Origin: Paludibacteraceae bacterium
Lineage (GTDB): Bacteria; Bacteroidota; Bacteroidia; Bacteroidales; Paludibacteraceae
Length of the DNA: 47,475 nt
Reading direction: 5' to 3'
Assembly (NCBI GenBank): GCA_016297215.1
Contig: JAEDGZ010000015.1
Span: 1 to 47,475, forward strand
Shown here: positions 43,447 to 47,475 of the stretch, piece after piece
How the letters are laid out: each line of letters opens with the position of its first letter
Numbering within the stretch: position 1 is the first letter of the stretch
Notes under the pieces: generated by a model
The model's database searches: none
Told to the model about the DNA's origin: nothing
What the model saw: the letters and a program-made list of their open reading frames with translations, nothing else
Program-made: the position numbers and the translations under genes

Positions 43447-43872
43447 CGCGGCAGCGAGAAATATCTTCATCTGTCCTTCTGCGACCACGTCGTCGGCTAC
43501 GCAGACTTCGGCGGCGAGCAGGGTGATGCCCATGGCGGTGCCGAGCACGCGGAGGGTGGTGTGCAGCGTGTCGCCCACGCAGGGCAGGCGATGGATATGA
43601 AACTTCTTTATCTCACCTATGTAGCCCAACTGCGGCGGCAAGTCCTGGCGGAAAGTGGTGTATCCCGCCAGCGCGGCTGCCGACTGCGCCACGTGCTCTA
43701 TGATGCCGGGCTCACGCAGATGGTTGTCCTGTACAAAAATGTTGGTGGCAGCAACTGTCAATCCGGTTGCTGCCGCCTCGTCCGCCTGCTCCCCGAGCGT
43801 GAACATATCCACCATGATGATGGGCTCCCGCTGGGGTATCAGTTGCTTGATTTCTTCGCCTTGGAATAGCAT
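43441..43872 (-). CDS. Hotdog-fold dehydratase, ApeP-like
   Basis: A 143-residue hotdog protein. IKQLIPQREPIIMVDMFTL (about 8–26) matches the FabZ-type LPHRYPFLLVD entry with Gln for His, and EPGIIEHVAQSAAALAGY (about 54–71) is the helix with the E-x2-EHxAQ pattern of ApeP-like proteins. The loss of the usual catalytic His from the first motif is a trait of this group. It lies between ACP and the second dehydratase. Role: dehydration, or support of it, in polyene chain growth; inferred. Confidence 0.8.
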   Translation of the reverse strand: MLFQGEEIKQLIPQREPIIMVDMFTLGEQADEAAATGLTVAATNIFVQDNHLREPGIIEHVAQSAAALAGYTTFRQDLPPQLGYIGEIKKFHIHRLPCVGDTLHTTLRVLGTAMGITLLAAEVCVADDVVAEGQMKIFLAAAK

Positions 43873-43881
43873 AGTGTTCTT

Positions 43882-44055
43882 GGATGAAGGATTAAGGACA
43901 CAGGATAAAGGACTAAAAAGTTTCTACTTTGAGGGTGCGGCCTAGAGACCGCACCTCCTTTATTGTCCCGCCCCCTGCCCCCTCCCAAAGGGCGGGGGAG
44001 TTTTCAGAGTCGAGACCATTTAGTCTTTTATCCTTTATCCTTCATCTTTCGTCTT
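43882..44055. repeat. GGATGAA inverted-arm element between ACP and ApeP-like gene
   Basis: Left arm GGATGAA, GGATTAA, GGACACA, GGATAAA, GGAC (43882–43913). The core has two palindromes: GAGGGTGCGG–CCGCACCTC (43931–43958) and a CCCGCCCC…GGGCGGGG stem (about 43967–43999). Right arm TTTTATCC, TTTATCC, TTCATCTTTC ends at the TAA stop of the ACP gene (44054). Confidence 0.9.
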
Positions 44056-44296
44056 AGTTTATGTGGCTATCGAGGTAGTCGTACAGCGCTTGGAAGGTGG
44101 GGATAGATGCCAACTCGCTGTTTGCAATCTTCACACCGAACTCGTTGTCGATAAGGGCTACCATGTCCACCAGCGAGAGGCTGTCTAACTCAAGCGTCTG
44201 CTTGATGTTTGCCTCCGGGGTCAGTTCTTCTACGTCTTTCTCAAACTCTTCTGCCAATACTTCGTTTACTTTGGCAATAATCTCATTTTTTGTCAT
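44054..44296 (-). CDS. Acyl carrier protein
   Basis: An 80-residue ACP. ELDSLSLVDMVALIDNEFG (about residues 36–54) contains the DSL motif with Ser39 as the phosphopantetheine site. It is a pathway-specific ACP rather than the housekeeping one, judging by its place in a secondary lipid or polyene cluster between ketosynthase and dehydratase genes. Acidic overall, as usual. Confidence 0.92.
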   Translation of the reverse strand: MTKNEIIAKVNEVLAEEFEKDVEELTPEANIKQTLELDSLSLVDMVALIDNEFGVKIANSELASIPTFQALYDYLDSHIN

Positions 44297-44313
44297 GTTG
44301 AATAAATTTAGGA

Positions 44314-44422
44314 CTCTCCCCGCCCCTCCCTACAAGGGAGGGAGTTAGGAGATTAGTGTTAGTTATACAAAAGTAATTTATTTTACTCCCTCCCTTTGTA
44401 GGGAGGGATGGGGGTGGGTCTT
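44314..44422. repeat. Palindromic element with CTCCCTACAAGGGAG arms
   Basis: Left arm CCCCTCCCTACAAGGGAGGG (about 44324–44343) and right arm CTCCCTTTGTAGGGAGGG (about 44383–44410) are inverted with a ~40-bp AT-rich centre. It fills the ACP–ketosynthase spacer. Each arm is itself palindromic. Confidence 0.85.
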
Positions 44423-44427
44423 GTCTA

Positions 44428-45645
44428 TCACATATTCCTTACTACCAGCGTGGCGTTGGTGCCGCCGAAGCCGAAGGAGTTGCTCAGGAAGGTGTCGAAA
44501 TGCTTGCTGACGCGGGTAGCGGGGATAAGCAGTTTGGCACTGTCTTCATCGGGGTTCTCGAAGTTGAGGTTGGCGGCGATGAAGTCATTCTTCATCATCA
44601 GCATGGAGTAGATGATTTCGCTTGCGCCTGCCATCCACATCTCGTGTCCCGTCTGCGACTTGGTGCTGGTAACCTCCGTGCGTTGGTCGCCGAAGACATT
44701 GTAGATAGCCTTTGCCTCGTTGGTGTCGCCCACGTGGGTGGAGGTAGCGTGTGCGTTGATATAGCCTATCTCGCGGATGTCTATGCCTGAGCGCTCTATC
44801 GCCATACGGAGCGACTTGCTCGGACCGTCCACGTTCGGCGAGGATATATGGTCGCCGTTGGCGGAGAAGCCGTAGCTGAGCACCTCTGCGAGGATGGGAG
44901 CGCCGCGCTTCACGGCGTGCTCATACTCCTCGATGATGACCGTAGCCGCACCGCCGCCCGGCACCAGTCCGTCGCGGTCGCGGTCGAAAGGTCGGGAGGC
45001 TTTCTCCGGCGCGTCCTCACGGATGGAGAAGGCACTGATACCATCGAACGAGCCGATGCTGAAGGGGTTGACCTCCTGTGCGCCGCCACAAACGACCATG
45101 TCCTGCAAGCCTGTCTGTATGAGCAGCGCGCCCAAGCCGATGGCATGTGCGCCGCTGGCGCAAGCCGCCGAAACGGTCATGTTGATACCGCGCAACTTGA
45201 AGATACAGCCGAGGTTCATCGTAACGGTGGAGTTCATCGACTGGAAGATAGCGCCGGAGCCGCAGAGCGTGGTGTCGTGCTTCTCGCGCATGGTGTCCAC
45301 GGCGCGGACGGTGGGGTCTGCCGAACTATCGTTGCCGTAGAGGAGTCCCACCTCGTGGGTGTTCAGATAGTCTTGGTCGATACCCGCGTTGCGTAGGGCC
45401 TCCACCGTGGCGCAATAGGCGTACTTAGCCTGCTCGGGCATATAGACGCGCTGAGCACGGCTTAACTCTTTCTTCAGATCGGGCATATCCACCTTGGCGG
45501 TCAGCGCTGAGCGGAAGCCCATCTCTTTGCGAACCGGGTCGAAGATAATGCCCGATTTGCCATTGTACAAGGCATCGCGTACTTCGTCGAGGTTATGCCC
45601 CAAGCACGACCAAATGCCCATTCCGGTTATTACTACTCGTTTCAT
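44428..45645 (-). CDS. Beta-ketoacyl-ACP synthase (KAS II/ApeO-like)
   Basis: Condensing enzyme of 405 residues. The catalytic triad is intact: Cys162 in VSAACASGAHA, His299 in NAHATSTHVGD and His334 in KSQTGHEMWMAGASE. The end FGFGGTNATLVVRNM is normal for thiolase-fold KAS II. Together with the ACP, reductase and two hotdog proteins it can form one elongation cycle, as in aryl-polyene or flexirubin pathways. A second KS (chain-length factor) is not seen in the window. A repeat element begins 5 bp upstream of its ATG. Confidence 0.92.
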   Translation of the reverse strand: MKRVVITGMGIWSCLGHNLDEVRDALYNGKSGIIFDPVRKEMGFRSALTAKVDMPDLKKELSRAQRVYMPEQAKYAYCATVEALRNAGIDQDYLNTHEVGLLYGNDSSADPTVRAVDTMREKHDTTLCGSGAIFQSMNSTVTMNLGCIFKLRGINMTVSAACASGAHAIGLGALLIQTGLQDMVVCGGAQEVNPFSIGSFDGISAFSIREDAPEKASRPFDRDRDGLVPGGGAATVIIEEYEHAVKRGAPILAEVLSYGFSANGDHISSPNVDGPSKSLRMAIERSGIDIREIGYINAHATSTHVGDTNEAKAIYNVFGDQRTEVTSTKSQTGHEMWMAGASEIIYSMLMMKNDFIAANLNFENPDEDSAKLLIPATRVSKHFDTFLSNSFGFGGTNATLVVRNM

Positions 45646-45649
45646 CGTT

Positions 45650-45890
45650 GGATTAAGGATTAAGGATGAAGGATGAAAGACTAAATAGAGTGGTCAGAAC
45701 AACTCCGACAAAAATCCTTTTCAATCTCTGCAAGGGCGGTAGCCCGCAGCAAGGTATCATACTCCTGCTCGCTTACGCTCACGAGATTCATGGGATTCTT
45801 AGCAGAGGATATGCAATGGTTAGTGGTCAAAGTCGAAAGTTATAAGTCTTTTATCCTTTATCTTTTAGTGTAACGGTCTTTTATCTTTTA
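45650..45890. repeat. GGATTAA inverted-arm element with ~110-bp core
   Basis: Arms GGATTAA, GGATTAA, GGATGAA, GGATGAA, AGAC (45650–45680) and TTTTATCC, TTTATCTTTTAG, GGTCTTTTATCTTTTAA (45847–45890). Core 45703–45812 is homologous to 42772–42883. The last part supplies the final codons (IKR) and TAA of the acyltransferase gene. Confidence 0.9.
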
Positions 45891-47293
45891 ATCATTTTCC
45901 ACTCTTGCACGGTGCGTTGGAGGTGCTTCCATCCGTACCATGCTATGTCCACCGTGAGGGGGTAAAGCAAAATCCATGCCACGGCTTGCCACCACCATCC
46001 GAAGCCAAAACCGGCTACAAACAGCGTCAGCAGTAGGAAAAACGGAACACCTATGACCACAGAAAGGATAATCCGCCACGTGTTTGTGAACATCTTATCT
46101 GTCTTTAGGAACATCAATGGTAGGGTATAGAGCAGGATGTTCGGCCATAGGGACACTATCCACACAGGCAGTATCAGCAGGCTCATCAGGGTATATCCGA
46201 TGGCACACCACACGTTACCTTTATGCAGGTTGCGATAGTCCAAATGGCGTTTCTTGCACTCGGCGAGGATGTTCCTCACTTCCTTGCATCGTGCTTCGAA
46301 CACCTCCGGCTGCTCGACTTTCTCCTTCGCCAACGCCGCGACCACTGCCTTCTCCGCTTCCAACCGCGCGGGAAGAGGCTGTTTGGATGAAGGATGAAGG
46401 ACACAGGATGAAGGACTTATTACCTTTGTATCTGAGGTAACCCCGCCCCCTGCCTCGATGTCCACTGGACATCGCTTCACCCCGCAGGCAGGGCGGGGGA
46501 GTTCAGAGTCGGAACTATTTAGTCTTTCATCCTTTATCCTTAATCCTTCATCCCACAAGAACTCCACCACATCATAGTTCTCCACATCCTGCACGTCGAG
46601 CATCATCTCTTGGATACGCTGCCGCACGATTTTGTTCACCTCGCGTTGGGCGGTGCGGGGTTTGGTTTGATAGAGTTCATAGTACGGTTGCAGGTGCACA
46701 GGTTCGCCAAAGCGATAGAGCGCCTCGGTCTTAACCTCAAAATAGTCGGAGTAGTGATTGCAGCAGGGCACTATCACGATGTCCTTCTCGAAATTTGCCT
46801 TCTCTGCTGCCTGAAAAGCCAGCCTCGTGTAGCCGAAAGAGAACTCGCCGAGGTAGTGTTTGTCTTGGTGTCCGCCCTCGGGGAAGATAATCAAGCGGTT
46901 GCCTTCTAATAGTTTCTGCTCGGTGGTGGCGAGCATCGCCTCGTTCTTCTGCAGCGCCTCCGCGCCGTCGAAGTTCAGGCGGAAGGCAGGCACCAAGCCG
47001 AGCCAATTGAAGAACTTATCCGCTATCGCGCTCTTGCCGAACACGTCGCCGCGCGCCACCACGTAGGGATGGCTCTCGTTCTCTAAGCCAAGTAAGAGCA
47101 GCAGCGGGTCGCAGGCGCAGTTCTGATGGTTCGATGCAAACACCACGGGAACACCCTGCTCGGGGATGGTCTCTTTGCCGATATAATAGACTTTCTTGTA
47201 GAAAACGCGGCTGTGCAGGAAGCGCACATAGTGCTTAAACACGCGGTATCCGATGCCGCCGTGGGGAATAGGTTGATGTTCTTTCATACGCAT
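45881..47293 (-). CDS. Lysophospholipid acyltransferase (PlsC-like) with in-frame repeat insert
   Basis: A 470-residue membrane acyltransferase, first gene of the operon. The N-terminal PlsC-like domain has SNHQNCACDPLLLLLG, the NHQN-type H-x5-D motif usual for this Bacteroidota subfamily, and LIIFPEGGHQDKHYLGEF. About residues 248–303 (DEGLRIKDERLNS … VISPSSCVLHPSSK) are encoded by a GGATGAA element (46385–46553). A long helical part and three or four membrane segments follow (IGYTLMSLLILPVWIVSLW, IILSVVIGVPFFLLLTLFV). In polyene clusters such enzymes may link the chain to a lipid anchor; that is inferred. It has a full promoter at 47313–47344. Confidence 0.88.
   Translation of the reverse strand: MRMKEHQPIPHGGIGYRVFKHYVRFLHSRVFYKKVYYIGKETIPEQGVPVVFASNHQNCACDPLLLLLGLENESHPYVVARGDVFGKSAIADKFFNWLGLVPAFRLNFDGAEALQKNEAMLATTEQKLLEGNRLIIFPEGGHQDKHYLGEFSFGYTRLAFQAAEKANFEKDIVIVPCCNHYSDYFEVKTEALYRFGEPVHLQPYYELYQTKPRTAQREVNKIVRQRIQEMMLDVQDVENYDVVEFLWDEGLRIKDERLNSSDSELPRPACGVKRCPVDIEAGGGVTSDTKVISPSSCVLHPSSKQPLPARLEAEKAVVAALAKEKVEQPEVFEARCKEVRNILAECKKRHLDYRNLHKGNVWCAIGYTLMSLLILPVWIVSLWPNILLYTLPLMFLKTDKMFTNTWRIILSVVIGVPFFLLLTLFVAGFGFGWWWQAVAWILLYPLTVDIAWYGWKHLQRTVQEWKMIKR
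46385..46553. repeat. GGATGAA inverted-arm element inside acyltransferase gene
   Basis: Left arm GGATGAA, GGATGAA, GGACACA, GGATGAA, GGACTTATTAC; core CCCCGCCCCCTGCCT … GGCAGGGCGGGGG with a nested GATGTCCACTGGACATC palindrome; GTCGGAACTATTTAGTC and right arm TTTCATCC, TTTATCC, TTAATCC, TTCATCC. The reading frame runs through the whole element without a stop. Confidence 0.95.
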
Positions 47294-47312
47294 TATTCCG
47301 CAAAATCGCCGG

Positions 47313-47344
47313 CAAAGATACGGCTTTTTGTCGGAATAACCAAA
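47313..47344 (-). promoter_or_regulatory. Promoter of the polyene-like operon
   Basis: On the minus strand TTTG (47341–47344), 20-bp spacer, TATCTTTG (47313–47320), just upstream of the acyltransferase ATG at 47293. The right copy of the 67-bp inverted repeat begins 65 bp further upstream. Confidence 0.8.
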
Positions 47345-47408
47345 AAATCGAAAAAACGGTCAACTTATTCCGAAAATTTGCCAATCTCTTCAGCGAAATG
47401 GGTACACC

Positions 47409-47475
47409 AAAACGAACGATTAAATTTACCCATTTTTCGCCCCAATCCGATTCTCAATACCAATCCGCTCGCTGT
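47409..47475. repeat. 67-bp long inverted repeat, right copy (partner 40134–40200)
   Basis: Reverse complement of 40134–40200 with two mismatches; runs to the window edge and may continue. It lies directly upstream of the operon promoter. Confidence 0.95.

Noticed and set aside
40134..47475. The region between the 67-bp inverted repeats called as an insertion sequence or transposon
   Set aside because: No transposase or recombinase gene lies inside and no target duplication can be seen, so it is listed only as a repeat pair and a question.

Overview
This window looks like the chromosome of a member of the Bacteroidales (phylum Bacteroidota). The reasons are the gene order tuf–tRNA-Trp–secE–nusG–rplKAJL–rpoBC, promoters of the Bacteroidota type (TTTG, a 20-bp spacer, then TAnnTTTG, seen at several independent genes), few purine-rich ribosome binding sites, and families typical of the phylum (HsdR-N orphan protein, paired short chromate transporters, NHQN-type acyltransferase, Bacteroidota-style M23 lipoprotein). 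Genus cannot be told from sequence alone.

Layout. 1–12.7 kb (+): core transcription/translation cluster, from the 3' part of tuf to rpoC. 13.0–14.2 kb (+): a family 4 glycosyltransferase. 14.5–22.7 kb (-): thiL, a LolD-type ATPase, an S41 peptidase lipoprotein, an outer-membrane-like protein, an acetyltransferase, a polyprenyl-phosphate sugar transferase, a polysaccharide deacetylase-like protein and an aminotransferase; several are envelope or polysaccharide genes. 23.1–25.9 kb: argR (+) and argS (-), convergent. 26.0–29.0 kb (-): M23 lipoprotein, DPM1-like glycosyltransferase, YycJ-like hydrolase. 29.2–31.7 kb (+): a secreted modular alpha-amylase. 31.8–33.4 kb (-): sufB and tRNA-Cys. 33.5–36.3 kb (+): a nucleosidase-like protein, an RlmI-like methyltransferase and a DnaQ-like exonuclease. 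36.3–40.0 kb (-): paired chromate transporters, uridine kinase, PhoH, HsdR-N protein. 40.2–47.3 kb (-): a seven-gene acyl-carrier-protein based operon (acyltransferase, ketosynthase, ACP, two hotdog dehydratases, FAD oxidoreductase, FabG) resembling part of an aryl-polyene/flexirubin pathway.

The most striking feature is not a gene. Spacers, and parts of at least ten proteins, are made of short iterated sequences, usually with a 7-nt period, in many unrelated families (GGATGAA, GGTTCTT, GAATTAA, AATTCGTA, GTAATAG, TGAGCAC and others). They are often arranged as two inverted arms around a variable core. They sit between genes, supply stop codons, encode signal peptides, and lie in frame inside proteins. 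Two unrelated proteins carry the same element-encoded peptide. The polyene-like operon is also bracketed by 67-bp inverted repeats. These resemble cyanobacterial heptanucleotide STRR repeats, Rickettsia palindromic elements and Porphyromonas BrickBuilt MITEs, but the combination here is unusual.
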